Shown piece after piece: positions 1 through 13,682 of a DNA stretch of 64,000 bases. The stretch spans positions 5,608,501 through 5,672,500 of the forward strand of contig JAVTVJ010000072.1 in the NCBI GenBank assembly GCA_034509425.1. The letters are read 5' to 3'. Made by a program: the position numbers and the translations under genes. Every line of letters begins with the position of its first letter. Position 1 is the stretch's first letter. The notes under the pieces are model-generated. The model made no database searches and had not been told where the DNA came from. It worked only from the letters and a program-made list of their open reading frames with translations. Origin of the DNA: Eopsaltria australis (Eukaryota > Chordata > Aves > Passeriformes > Petroicidae).

Positions 1-3000
1 CTTTCCTTAATTGGAAATACTTGAAGAAGATCTGGTGAAAATCTTTTCAGAGTACCATGTTAAAAGTGGGTTAAAAAATCAAGGAGAGGGGAGAGGTAAA
101 ATATAGATTTGTCCAAATACATCTTATTTTTTAAAAAATTATAGCAACAAATGGATGCAACATTTATTTGAAAATCTTCAAGTTTTATAGTAATTTTTCT
201 GTGCTCCTGACCTTTCTGTTTCATTGTGCTTGTTTGTAGTTAGGTTTATTGCACCATAAATATTCCAGTCTAATTTAGCTGATCTATGTCAAAGGTCCTT
301 TTTAGCACTATAGGGTTTTAAACATCAACAAAGAACCATCTTCCTAAAATTCTATTGGAAATGTTTTGTCTCTTTGTTCCTCTGTTTAATTTAATTTCTG
401 TCATTGTGCTATTTCTTTTTTCCACGCCTGCTCCAAATGTTCTGATTTTCTTCTGCTTTACCACAGAGAGCAATTGTCATTGCAGTTCTGGAATTAGAGG
501 TAGTGATATATCAGCCAGTACACAATAATACTTTATCGGTCTTCAACATTTTAAAAATCCTGAATCTCCTTTTGCTTTTCTTGCATATCCTTCTAATTTT
601 CTGAGCAGCAGAAGAAACATCTTTCAAATTACAGAGCAGGTTGAAATATGTATAAGAAACTATATCAAAACCAAAGAAATACTTATAAGAGTAAAATACC
701 ATTGAAATCCTAATTTCAAATAGAGTGAAGAGATATCTTGGAAGAAGGAAGAATAATATTTAATACCTGAAAAGAATTTGGTGTACCTTGTATGCTTGTC
801 ACAGAAGAATAGTTTCATTTCCTGTGTCCGGGAAAAGACACTCTGGTTTGTAATGCAATCTTAAACAAGGTTGATTCATTATTCTATACAGCAGATTCAC
901 TGTGAATAAAAATTCTTCAAATATTAAGAAATGCTAAAAGATGGGAACTAGAGTAGGAACAAAATCTTCTGGTTTTGTTAAAATAAAGTGAACAAATATT
1001 GTCAGTCAGGTGTCACGAGCATTTCTATTCACATATGAGTACAGAGATTCTTACGTGCACTCCACCACCATTAACTATCACAATCAAAACTTCACAAGCA
1101 GTTTTGAAATCCTCTGAGTACATGTGAATAAACCTATGAACTGTGCTGTCAATGAAATCATTGGGAGGAGCTGTAGGTGTTGTACATCCACTTAACTGCA
1201 ACGGCAGAGTTATAATTACAGCAGATTCTCTTTACTCTGATAAGCATAAATCAGCTTTCCTTTAGCTGAAAAATTAATATAACCTTTAAGTCTTACCCTG
1301 ATCTCTTAACAAATTGACAAATTATGACCTTCTCACTCCTTACAAAAACAAGGAATTTCAATTCTAATACTGTATTCTGGCTGAGCTGGAGCAGGAGACT
1401 GTTCAAAACTGGTTTTTAGTCATCATTTTTTCTGTTGTCACAGAATACGAGAATTACTTATTGCAAGTACCCAAAATAGTTTTGAACAGACCCAGAACTG
1501 TGTTCTGAAACGTCTAATCATTTGTGTTTTATGAAATATTATATGCCCTGCTCTGGGGAGTGAAATACTTCAACCAGAGATGTGATTCATCAGTAAATTA
1601 TTCTTCTACATCCTGTCCACTGAAAATAAGAAGCTGTAAACTAAAATTACTTCCTCTGTGTGTTAGGAAACAATGAGTATTTTACTCTTTGGGCCCTGAT
1701 TCTATATCATAGGGATGTTAAGATGTATTTTAGGAATGTACAAGCTGTGTACTGGTTGTTTTTAATCAAAGGCAAGCAATGTTGAGGTAATAACATCTGA
1801 GTAATCTGGTACGTTAAAACCACTGTCAGGGTACAAGAGGCAGCTAAAAATACTTTAGTTTGAGGAAACATGGAACAATGGTGGCTCCAAAGCTCTTTGC
1901 ATTTGAAAGGTGCATACAAGAATACACAAGTAATGCTATCTCTGCAATTTAAGCTTTACTGTTACTTGTTTCCTTCTAGATTTTTGTGTTTTTAAGGTTA
2001 ATTGGCTAGTTGTGTATCTATTGCCTTTGTCTTGAGTGAAGGATGTCAAAGTGTTTATTAGAGGTAAGACAGAAGCAGCAATTTACAAGATGTTCCTACC
2101 ACAGTATAAATCTGATTTTCCTCCTCTTTCTTTTGATTTAATGATCTGTATGTTACTGCCCTTTAAGAGTTTAAGGATCAAGGAGATTTTTCAATGTTTT
2201 CAGAAAAATACTTTATACAAAGATTGATCAGCCTGGTTTTAGCATTGTACTCTCAAAAGGGATCCAAGTTTGCATTTGCATAAAAAATGTAATTTATTTT
2301 CCTCTTTGTCAGCACTTTAATTCCTAGTAATTCCAGTAAATACTTTATAAATTAAGAATCATTGTAAGACAATATTTAAAAATTAATTATCCCATTCTAG
2401 AGTCCTTTGTATGCATTACAATCCACAAAGGTAAGCTGGATATGTTAAAGTTTTTAAAGATATTTTATGAATGACACATTTCTATATTGAAATTGATATC
2501 CAATTTGTAGACTACATTTGAAGAGGTTAATTTATTTTTAATGATTTTTGTCTAATTTATTGATTATAATACAGATGATTTAGTAGAAGTGAATGTTCTA
2601 TATAATTTCTAAGCAGAATTATGTTATCTTATGCATTCAACTAGTGCCACCTTTGTTTTTGTGCAGCAAGCTTTCTCCCACTTCTTTATTGACAGTCTTC
2701 CTTTTACTGCTGATGTGCTGATGCATGACAGCTTTGTGAAGAGCTCTCTTTTGTAACCTAAGTAACCTACCTGTGCTTACTAGAGCTTTATGAACTATTA
2801 GATCATACAAAAAGGTTCACTACAAAATTAATGCCCCAATTCCATCAGAAACTTCACACTTCTGGGCAAGCTAGAGAATATTGGAAAAGCTGTGAAGTAG
2901 AAAATCATTCACATTCAGGTGCTGAGTTCTGCTATGCTTTTATAGGGTGACCATTTCACTGCCAGTAAGCCATTTGCCATTTAAAGATAGGCCAATATAT

Positions 3001-5280
3001 TCTGCTAGGCTGATCTTATAAGAAAAATAGCTATACAGCTCCTGTACCTGGCTGTTTAGTGAGGGCTTGGAGACAGATAACTTCAACCTTAGTGATTTAA
3101 AAAGATACAACATGTTAAAGGTTAATGCTATATCTCTCTCAACAAACAAAAATACCATAGTGGCAGTTTTCTTTATCGTTGTTTAGAAAGTAAGTAAACT
3201 TAAATAGAAACTATCTGAAAATTATGTCTAAATATTGTTAAAAATTTTGGCCCTGTTATAAACAGTGCTTTGTTTCAATTTCTGCTATAAGTAAGTCACT
3301 GTTCCAACTCATCATATGCCAAAAGTGTTAGCAAAAGTCAGAAATATTGGAATAAGACTCTCCTAAACTAAAGCTGTGTTAAAGAGGCCATCATTTATTC
3401 AGGCCTGAGGTCCCATGGGGGGTACTCCCAGCCTTATGTGGACATGTGATTTTACAAGTGTGTTGCTTATATAAAGTTGCTGCATGTATTTTACAAGTTA
3501 CCCATTGCCATAAATCCCACCCCAAGCTCCCAGGGATCCAGTCCTTTGTTTTGTCTATCAGTGCACTCTTGAGCCAGATTTCTTCCTCTTATCTTCCAAC
3601 TGTCCTTGCTTTTGCCTGCCTTGTTTCCTTGCTAAAAGTTTCACAGGCACAGTGAAACTTGAATTAACCTTTTTGATATCAATTCTCCCCTTTTACATTT
3701 GGTAACAGAAGTACCCTTGAATTCTAATTTGTTCCTGTTGCCTGGACTAGCTATTGATTTCAAGGAAACTGGCATGTATCTCAGTGTTGTATAACCAGCA
3801 GAATATTTGTCCAAGTAATCAGACAAAGTGATACAAGTCCACTCTGGAAACTACTTGGTCCTACTGTAGCTTTAAGGTAGCTCAAGAATTTAAATATAGA
3901 GATACTTACATATTCACAGCCGCCACTTCCTTGTAACTTGTACCAAACAACAGATTTCTATATAAGCTGTCTCCTAGGTTATTAGTTCCTTGTATCAGAA
4001 CTAAATCTGCCACTTCTATCTTTTTCTGCCCCAATATAGAAATTTGCCTTGCTGATGGCAAAAGCTTGCAAAATCTCTTCAGAAGATCATTATAGTAATT
4101 GAATTGGTCTTTTTTTTTAACTTCTGAATGGTATATTTAACAGAATTACAGATTCTACTGCATATAGAAAGTCCCTTTACATCCATCTTTTCTCATATTA
4201 TCTCTCCATTGCCTATCTAGAAAAGTGGATGTTCCCTTTTCTGCATCACTTACATGTTTTAAAAATGCTTTTAGCAGCTTCCATTGCTGTTTATTGGTCG
4301 TGTTTTTGTTTTTGCTTTTTTAACTTCAAACTGCACTGACTTTATTCTTCTGATGGCTTTAAAGTTTGAAATTGTATTATTCTATTTCATAACAGTAATG
4401 ACCTTTCCTAAATGAGCTATTGAAGCTGGATACAGAGGAGTGGTGCTGTGCCCCTGACCTTTTAGATGAGTTTCATAAGTCTGATCTTGAGGCTGCCAGG
4501 TGCTGCAAAAGCGTGAGAGTAGACAGTACTTACCAACGAGGAAATAGGTTATGCAGGTGGAGGGATAGCAGCAATGTGGTAAAATGTTCAGAAATCTAGT
4601 AGAGAGAAAAGGCTGTGGGAGGCACATAGCCTTGTAGGAGATTTGGGTCAATCAAATTTTCTAATGCTCTAATTTTGATGTACTCCCTTTCATAATGAGA
4701 TGGCATGACCTGATACAGGGAGACTTAGTCAATGTATTCCAGTGTAAATTACTTTATCATGTTTCTCTTCAGTTCAAGACAGTGTTACATGCTGATTTCC
4801 AATACATTGTTCTTTCCTATTTCATCATGGATTGCTGAGATATAAATCATTTTTCTATTGCTGTGCCCACAGGCTATTTACTCTTTCATCATGTTGTTAT
4901 CAAAATTCAGTCTTGTTTCTTATATGTTAGCTGCTACCAAATCACATATTTATTTGAAAGAAACATTAAATGGACTGCTTGGTGATTCTTCAAAAAACTG
5001 ATAATATTTTGTACTTTAAGGGGGGTGGTGAGTGGGTGTCAAGCTTATTGCCAAGAAAATTATGATTTGAAAGGGAGTTAACAAAAACAGATTAAAGGTA
5101 GATAATTTCTAGTCCACAGGTCAGTTCAAAGCCTACCTTTTTATGAGCTGTAGTCTATTCTATTTTATTTTGGTAATATTGCTGGACAGCATTAGAGTGT
5201 AGGTTAATGTGTCCCCTATCAAAGTGTTTGCAAACTCTCAGTTTTTCACAAGACTAATTTAACATTAAACAATTTGACTG
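1..5280. other. Unique AT-rich non-coding DNA
   Basis: I see no gene or recognisable repeat in this stretch. Open frames on both strands are short (up to about 89 codons), lack family motifs and overlap one another. Base composition is AT-rich throughout, with many short A and T runs. A mixed-composition segment near 2640-2760 looks less degenerate than its surroundings and could be a conserved non-coding element, but that is only an impression. The stretch ends at a CR1 fragment. Confidence 0.6.
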
Positions 5281-5400
5281 TCACAGAACCAGAGAATCAC
5301 AGAATAAGCTGAGTCGGAAGAGACCCTCAATGATCATCAAACCCAACTCCTGGCCTGTCACAGCACCATACCCAGGGGTTACACCATGAGCATGAAGTGC
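5281..5400 (-). mobile_element. CR1 LINE fragment, 3' end (CR1-J-like)
   Basis: The left end reads TCACAGAACC then AGAATCACAGAATAAGCTG, which is the reverse complement of the short tandem ATTCTGTGA-type tail that closes avian CR1 elements. It runs on through GGAAGAGACCCTCAATGATC, CCAACTCCTGGCC and GTTACACCATG. This order matches the first 120 bases of the better-preserved copy at 22762, so both belong to the same CR1-J-like subfamily. The element lies on the minus strand and is truncated at its 5' side near 5400, where similarity fades. No target-site duplication is expected for CR1, and none is visible. Confidence 0.88.
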
Positions 5401-8400
5401 ATCAACACTACAGGTTCAGATGAGGCAGACTGAAAGGGTACCCTATAATTTTAGTGATAAACATTGTGTTTAGCAGTATGAAGCTTAAATAGGTGGGATG
5501 TGAAAATCCATTATAATATATTTATGTATAACTACTTAAAATTATTAAAAATATGTTACAAATTTTATACCTGTGCGCCCATGTGTAGGTATTGGTGCCT
5601 CATCCTATCTAGATCACAGTTGATATATATTTTTATTCTGGGTCACAGTGGTTGATGAACTAGAAGTTTGATCTGCTGGATCCAAAGGTCTCTAATCCCC
5701 TATTTCATTGCTCAAGTTTCTTGAGAAAGTTTCTTTATAGGTACTCTCTTAGCTGTGCCTTTGAGGTCCCTGACATTCTTCAGTCTTCTAAAGCTGGCTG
5801 TTGACCTCTAGACTTCATTTGCTTGTACAGAAGAAGCTGAAGGTCTTCCCTCTGGCTCTCAACAAAAAAAACCAAAATAGTCTAAACAAAATAACCCCTA
5901 CCTTATTATCATGACTAGCTGGAGACTTCAAAAAATTCTTGTCTATTGCAAGGCGTCATGGTGTTCCTGGGCAGTTCTCTTTTACAGCTTCTTTTCATGG
6001 GGAGTGGAGGAATAGCTGAAGTCTCTAGAGACAAATATCTTGACCCCTATTTGCAAACATTTTTTTTTCTTTCCTTGTCTTTGTTCTTGTAAAGGAATAT
6101 ACTGTGTACATAAGTGTGTCTGGAGATGATCTGTCCAAACCTGTGGAGTCAATACACCTTGAATTTGTGAACCATATTGTGGCATTGAACAAGCTGATTT
6201 AAACTGCTTCTGTTACTCCTGACTGATGCTATCTACAAGCATGGAAAACAGTGACTAAGGTTTCAAATTTCAGGTAACCTACTCTGTGCCTTGTGCCTGT
6301 CTCTGACCAGTCTCACTTTTCCTCTTACTTGTCTCATTGCTTCTGCTTCACCCATACAATCAGAAAAATATTTGCTTTTGTGTAATTCAAATTAGGACTG
6401 AAGCAAGATATGGGTTAATTTAAAACTGGTAATTAACTGACATTCAGTGAACTATGTATTCAGCATTAGCAATGAAACAAATAAATCATTATACTAGACA
6501 TTTAAAACTGTAAAGACAATTAATTTCTTAACATTATTGCAGAACTAATCCCTAAAAAATTTTACCTTCCTCTACCCCACATTTAGCACACTTGGGTTCC
6601 AGGCCTTTTTCCCCTTTTCAGGGAGGAAAAGTGACCCCATATAATCTTGTTCTCATGTCCCTGTAATCTTTCCAGGCCAGCTGTTGCTCATGCCATTCCT
6701 CAGAGCCTGCCAACATAGACAACAGTGAGAAAGTCCTCATGGCCCCAGGCACCTCAGGATGGGGGTCTCACATGCTGCCCCATGCTGCCAGCACCAAGCC
6801 AGGTGCAGCACCCTTGGGAAGGCTCCTTTGTACCCCTTTGTAGGGGTGCAGTGCCAGGACGAAACAACTGGCAATGCTCAGTCAGACCATGTCTGTAGCC
6901 ACTGCCACTCCAGTGTCTCCACTCACAGCTACAGATTTTCATACCTCATTTATACATCTCTCTATGTTTATTTCTTTTGTCAAAAATATCTTGGTAGATC
7001 TCTGGTTGTTCTGAACTCTGGCTGTCTTCCTCTCAGACATGGTCAGTTTGGTGATGAATATCTCTCAAAGAGTTTTGGCTTTTCAGTCATGCACCCTATG
7101 TATGTTTAGCCTTCTATCCTAACAGCAGTTGTCATCCAGACCATGTTTCCAAGAATGTCATGTCTAGAATCCCCTACTGATTCCAATTTTATGAATGGGA
7201 GAATCAAGGCAAGAAAGTTTTTTGGGGACACACTATATCAGCAAGTGAGGGTAGATTCCAATCTTCTAGTCCAGCACTGAGTGTGTCAGCAGAAATAGAG
7301 GTGTCAGGGCCAAGGGGACTTGAAATAGTGGGAATTGCATTGTTCAGTCCAGACAGGGTGGTTGGACTGTAGCAGGGAAAGCAATGTAGCCAAGCAAAAG
7401 CACAGTGGAAGAGAGATAACCCTTTGGTGTTCCCCACAAGATGCTGCAGTGATACTTCACTCAGTTTGGTGTCTACTGGACAGTCTGAGGGAAAAATTTG
7501 TCTTCCATCATGGTAACACCAATGTAAGGAGACAGTTTCACTCTCTTTTCTCTTATGGCAAAGCTCCCAAGTGAAGTCTGTCACAAGACTTATGGAGCCC
7601 ACTGCATCACTGATACTGCTGAATTCAGTGGGAATGAGTTATCTGATATAGAAGATTTGTGTCAGGGAGAAGGTCTGCTATACATCATGGTCTAGAATCA
7701 CTGTTTAGACCTGTTTAGAAAACTCATATACAAAATAAAACTACTTTTCTTTTTACCATTGATATAGAACTTAATGTCTGGACTTCCTTAAAAATATAAA
7801 AGAGGATTATATGTGTCTTAAGTGTTTAGACAGGTCTGAGACAGTTTATAAGAATACTACATGTCTACAATTTACTTATTGACCATCAAAATCCTACGTG
7901 TTTTTACCCTTTTATTTTATCTCAATACTAGAGTAGTATTTTATTCCATCTCTTTGTAACAAAGTTTTTCTGTTTCTTCGTCAGGTGAATTCAGTTCAGC
8001 CTCAAGTATTTTCATTTTTCTTTTATTTCTTTCTTTTTTTTTTAACTTTAATGAAGATAATCTATTTGAAAAGAAGAAAAATGAAAACCAAACAAACAGG
8101 TGGATCAGGTAACATTCTGTTGGTTGCCCCATTAGTAGCCTTTTAGTCCTGAAGGAAAAGCCTAAGTCTGTGACTAATTTAGATTTCATCTCTTTATTCT
8201 TTGTCTGCTAGGAATGCTATTAGAGGAACTTGTCAGTTCATAATGTGCTACCATAATTGGTTCACCTGTTCAGCTGGAATTGAACTAAACTGTTCATTTA
8301 CTCTGGTGAAGTGCAAACTGTACAAAACTAGGAAATGTTATTTTCAGAAGCAGCGTTCTGTCTGTGGAATCAGAAAGTTTCGCCATACTCAGCAAAATCA

Positions 8401-9304
8401 ATATAATTGTTGAAGTCTAAAAGAATTACCTTCAGGTTTAGGGACTGTTATAGTTGAAAATATTTTTTTTAGAGAAATTGTCTTCCATTACAGTTGTATG
8501 TTGCCTAGAGTCACTAGTAGAATTACAGGCGTGTTTGCTTTTTGGGTATAAGCACCTATACAAGGCAAAACTCATTTTACAATGGAATGCATAAAAGTGT
8601 GTGGTTTGGGAATGTTCACAGGAAGAAATATTTGTGTACATAATGCCACAAAGAACAATTCTGTGCAGATAATTTTAGCAGAGCAGAAGTTTTTAGTCTC
8701 TTAAAAAATTGTCTGAAGCAGAGTTCTAGTTTTTGTGCGGTAGTGTCATACCTAGAAACTCAGTTTTAGGTCTTCTTCAGACTAGTTTACCCCTTATCTC
8801 AAGCTGTTAGGAATTTGAGTTTCTAATGAGAGTTTGAAGTAGGTGAAATTCATTTTTTTAATGTTTACATAAAGACTAGAGTTCACAAGTACATGAGTTA
8901 TAGGTACTGAGTGTGCAAAGGATTATACCAAAGCAGACTTGTTTTGACAAACTCCATGGAGCATTTCCTTCTCAAAACCAAACAATACTTTTTCAGACAG
9001 CAGCCTAGCTGTTAGGCTGTGCATTCACATTAAGTGGTATTGTTTATTACCCAATTCTACCCAAGAGATAGAGCAACAAAGGGGTGAGGCTTGGGCAGGA
9101 AGAGAATAGAAAGTGAGAGGGCCACTGCCTGGTGATCAGCAGGACAATGCACACTCGTGAGGCTTGTGGTGATGGGCCTTGGGTCAGTGATAAAGCAGTC
9201 ACCATGAAGGAAGGAACTGGACAGTGGTGGAACAAAGGCCAACTTCCACAAGCTGTGGATGGCGCTAATTTCAGCAAGGCAGGGAGGTTGACAATTCAGA
9301 AAGC
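5401..9304. other. Unique DNA with two GC-richer patches
   Basis: No gene or known repeat is recognised. About 6560-7110 and 7200-7600 are visibly richer in G and C than their neighbours. They hold open frames of 116 codons (6759-7109, plus) and 132 codons (7204-7602, minus). Neither shows a domain, motif or splice structure that I recognise. They may be old, unrecognisable repeats. A run of nine to eleven T occurs near 8035. Confidence 0.5.
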
Positions 9305-9475
9305 CACAGGAATACAGTTGTTGGGAAAGACCCTTGGAGGTCTCCAGTCCAAGCTCCTGCTCAGAACAGCCCCAGTCAGGGCAGATTGCTCAGTGCCTTG
9401 TTCAATCATTTTTGGATATCATCAAGGACAGATTCTGCAGCATTCCTGGGCTTCTGTTCCATATTTGAACACACT
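9305..9475 (-). mobile_element. CR1 LINE fragment, diverged
   Basis: Reading left to right it keeps the CR1 3' region in reverse complement: CACAGGAATACAG, then GGGAAAGACCCTTGGAGGTC, CCAGTCCAAGCTCCTGCTC, GATTGCTCAGTGCCTTG, a degraded TCTCCAAGGATGG-like step and CTTCTGTTCC. The order and spacing match the 3' UTR and the end of ORF2 of avian CR1. It is clearly more diverged than the copy at 22762 and belongs to a different subfamily. A 157-codon plus-strand open frame (9132-9605) runs antisense through it and is not a gene. Confidence 0.82.
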
Positions 9476-12400
9476 AATGGTGTCAATATTTTTCTTTTCT
9501 CTAACTGTGATTTTTCCATCTGCCATCTGGGTTCTATATATCTCCCACCTTGCAGTTATTTTACATATGGAATTTACAAATGAATCTAGGGAACAAGAAA
9601 CTTAAGGGTGTCTTTAAGCATTCCCATAGCCATTACTTGCAGCTACAGAAATCATGAGGTAGTGACATTTGTCCTCTGAAAAGTATGAGAGTTGCGCTTC
9701 ATATGCATGAGATAACTTTAGTGTGAGGTGGTTGCCAATAAAATTCTAAGGATGAAAGTCAGAGTGCTTGGAAATACAGGTTTACATTGATGGCATAAAT
9801 GCATGTTAATATTAAAACGAAACATCCCAGCTAGCATGTCTATCTACCTAATTAATCTTTACAATTTCTGCCAGGGCTTGTATGCTTTAGACTGTGCTAA
9901 TCATGTATGCAACTTGTCAATAAAGTTGGTTAGTAGAGTCACCAATGGCAGTAATTTCTTTTCTGTTGTTCAAAATCATATTAATTTCTCAAAATGTTTC
10001 TATTTTAGTTTCTGTTCATGGATGCTAAGGAAAGCAATGGATGGAGACCTGAACTTCTTCTCCTGTCCCGAAACTTTTTGAATAATGATGACCTTTCTTG
10101 TATCCATAATCTTCTGAAACATAATATTAAATCTTCATATATTTTATACCATGAGGTATAGCAAGAATGAAATATGCTTTTATAATATATAATATTTAGC
10201 TTGCTATGGGGCTTATGTATTAAAAAAACAGGGGTTCAGAATTGGGAATTGTTTTCTTCTTTCAGGAATGATTTCAGGGAAATATCTTGTCCCTCTATAG
10301 TACTTATCTCTAAAGGAGTTTGACATCTGTAACAATCTTTTATTTCCATCAAAATAATAACACTTGATTACTTCCTTGTGTTTGCATTTAATTGAAAGTA
10401 ATTTAAACTATTAATGGTGGCTTTATATAGCCATTGTAAGTCATAGGAAGAAATTAGTCAGCAATTTACTTTAACCGAGTCTACTGCTACCACACTCACT
10501 AAATTGTATTTGCTGGATCTGAGCCTAGTTTAACCTAAGTTTGCATTTCCAGTTTGAAAGGTCATCAAGTTGTCTGATTTTTGACACTCATTCTTTCTAT
10601 GTGTGGCAATATGTCAGTATAACACAGCATAATTTTTCTGTCCCATGTAACAGTTAGAAGGGGATTAATAAATATTGGCTTATTTAAAGTGCTTTTACTC
10701 TTAGGTCACTTAAGCTGCTTTTATGTTGAGTTTTACATACCCCACATTTAATTATGCAGAGATCTCGATTTAATTTGTATTTATCTGTCATTTCACACCT
10801 TGCTCATGGAAAAGTCAAAAATGAAACCAATCAATCTCTCAGCCATTTTAAAGTAAGTATATCTTACCTAAAAATTAGAAGCAATCCACTTTCCCAGAGA
10901 TATTTAGAAACAGTAGAAATTAATACTGAAAGGATGTCTAAAATATTTGCTGATGTGTTCCTAAATTTGTCTCTCCTCCCAAGATGATCCATTGAACTGA
11001 GCAGACAGCCTGTCAACACAATAATTAATAAAGAAAATAGAGAAGTAGGCAAGAACAAATTGTTATTCTAAGGTACTTCAAAGGCATTTCTGAGGTGCAT
11101 TTAAATGATTGGCAACATAATACAATAAATGTTCACTTGTAGTGAGCAGAAGGATGAGAGATTGTGGAAATTTGCTGAGAGTTTCCATAGGTTAATCTAA
11201 TAATTCCAGATTCTGTGGCTCACAGCACAGGTCTCAGTTACATCTTTGGAGGTACTTTTGGAAAGTACCTTATGTAAGTGTCAAAAAGGAAATGTAGGGA
11301 GACACTTAACCACTGACCACATCTTTGTTACTCTTCAAGGCATTTTCTGGCATCATTCATATTGTTGGTTGTCATGATTATTCTGTAGCTGTGATGGCAC
11401 ACAATTTACAAAGCATGAATGAGGAAGACTTTACCTTTAGTCTGTTTGTGAGAAGTGATCTATTTCTGCCTTTAGAATATTGTGCAGATGTATCCAGACA
11501 GAATCAAGGATGTATATCTACTTTTTTTCTATAAAATATAACACATCTCAGTTTATAGCCCTATAAACCTATTGCTAATTAACTGAAAAAAATAACGTAG
11601 ATTAGTTGTCTCTGTTAGGGTTTGGGTTCATAAACATGAATTTTCTGCTTTGTGTTCATTTGAAAATACAACACAGCTTTAATCCAGTGCAATGGTTTTG
11701 AACAAGGCGTACCCCCATGAAGTTCAATTTCACTTTGTTTTTTTGGATACTTCTGCAAGAGGTAAAGAGATTAAACTCTGCTGAGTGCTTTGTACTGGTC
11801 TGATGAACTGTTTCTGAAATTTAACATAGAGAGAGAAATTAGAGTTGATTTTATAAATCTTATCACTTGAGTTGCTTGTTGTTTTAATTTGGGTTGCTTG
11901 TTGTTTTCTGGTTCTGAGATTTTTTACAATTTTTAAAAACAGGAGTTCCCAACTAAAGCATTTAGCTTTAATAATGAAACTGTGAACTCATATCACTGAC
12001 TGAAAGGTGAGAAAGAAAATAACATTGTAAGGATGTTATCTTATACTTCCAACATTCAACCTAAGAAATTCAGAGATAAGGCTACCCTGAAAAACCTGTA
12101 ATAACCAGAGGAAAAAAAGAAGGAAATAAATTTAGAAGGCAGCCCTAACAGCTTTAAGACAACCTTATGTCTTTCCCTCAATGGCAACACACAGAAGAAA
12201 AAAGGGCGACAAAGCAACAACTCAACAAAGGGAGTTATAACCTGGAGAGACAGGATAAGGGAAAATAACCTTTTATTTCATAACTCAGAATGGTATAACC
12301 CTCCTAGCAGTGAGCCTTGTGCTCAAAGCTGAGACTTCAGATTTAACTTTTTCTTCTCTGGTTTTTCCAGGCTACACTTTGAATTAGGTCTAGAATAGCA

Positions 12401-13620
12401 TGCAAAGTGTTGAAAGCTTATAAGCCAGCTTCGCTTAAAGGTCACTTAAAAATCACCTCATTAAAATTCAGAGGCTTTGCCTGATCTACAATTAAAAAGA
12501 GAAAAACTTCCCATTTTCTAGGTTGTTTGCTTTTTGTCAAACTAATTTTAAGAGGTTACAGCTCTCACCCTTTGTACTTGAACAAGTGACTGTCTTTAAC
12601 ACAGCAGGTGCTTGGATGAACTCCACAGCCATTTCTGTGGTGAAAGCCTTCCTGGCCTAGCCTAGAAGATTGGGTCAGGAAGAAGAAGCATTATTTAGAC
12701 CTTGTGAAAAATAGCTGTTTCATGTAGATAAGTGACAATAAATACTGTTATTCCCTGATTGCACTTGGTTTCAGACTTATTAACTTTTTTAGATTGAAAA
12801 TATTGCTGAAGAAGAAATCTGAATGGATAAGTTTAGAAATTGGACTGGTGGGGAGTAGTAAGAAAAAAACCCCACAAACCACAAACTAATGTCAGTAGCT
12901 CTTCTGAGATGAAATCTTCTGAGAGATTAAGGTAAGAAGAAAGCTTTTATGAGGAGACATGTTTTATTTTACGGTCAGTTTTCTGGAGTATAGGTGTAGG
13001 AAGTAATTTTGTTAAGTTCAGGAAATAAAGGAAGTCTTCCTCTTTGAAGGGTCTCCTGATGACTTGTAAGCATGTTTCTTCTGAAGGAACAAGCTTTTCC
13101 ATGTAAGCTGTTTAGTGAGTTTGCCATTATATTATGGAAAATAAACTAGTGGAAATTCATGGGCAATTGTTTCAAGAGATTTTTGACCGCGGAAATGGAA
13201 AAGTTTTACAACTGAGATAAAAACGCAGCTAAGTCTGAAGTTTAAGAATATAACTTCTATTGTAATGTTGACCACTGGACAGGAAAGCTTGGAAGCTCTT
13301 CTTCAAAAGAGAAAATAGTTTTCTAGCTTCCTCGTTTGCTTTTGTATCTAATGTTACACCTCTTGGTAAAGTGATATTAAAAAACAGATTATTGTGGAAA
13401 TTAGAGATTATTGTGGAATCCTTATTTCATCTCTTTGTCTTCTAAAAAAAGTATTTTTCTGATATCTTTTTGCTACAATTTTTATAGTCCTATACAAAAC
13501 ATGAAAAAGCCTAATATTAATCTAAAAGCAACAGTACACAATTCAGCCTGTGTGAAGCATTTGCAGTGATGATCTCAATTAAAAATATCTTTTCAGGATA
13601 ACAAAAGTCTTTCACTATTG
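9476..13620. other. Unique AT-rich non-coding DNA
   Basis: No gene is recognised. A 22-bp-spaced duplication of GTTGCTTGTTGTTTT is present (about 11871 and 11893). Around 12090-12270 the plus strand is purine-rich, without being a simple repeat. Short direct duplications of the type ATTATTGTGGAA occur near 13390-13420, just before a CR1 tip. Everything else appears to be ordinary AT-rich sequence with chance open frames of at most about 92 codons. Confidence 0.55.
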
Positions 13621-13682
13621 GTTTTGACTATATGATCTCAAGCAGTTACTTCCAACCTAAACAATTCTGTGAGACTGTGATT
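13621..13682 (+). mobile_element. CR1 LINE 3' tip
   Basis: The sequence contains ATATGATCTCAAGCAGTTAC, then TTCCAACCTAAACAATTCTG and TGAGACTGTGATT. This is the sense-strand end of an avian CR1: a GATGATCTC...CCTTCCAACCTAAA step followed by the ATTCTGTGA-type terminal repeats. Only about 60 bases remain, so the insertion was heavily 5'-truncated or its upstream part is now unrecognisable. Confidence 0.75.

Noticed and set aside
7204..7602. A 132-codon minus-strand open frame
   Set aside because: There is no domain, signal peptide or splice support, and a 79-codon frame overlaps it on the other strand, which suggests a locally stop-poor, GC-richer patch.
9132..9605. A 157-codon plus-strand open frame
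   Set aside because: It crosses a minus-strand CR1 fragment in antisense and has no protein-like motif or splice context.
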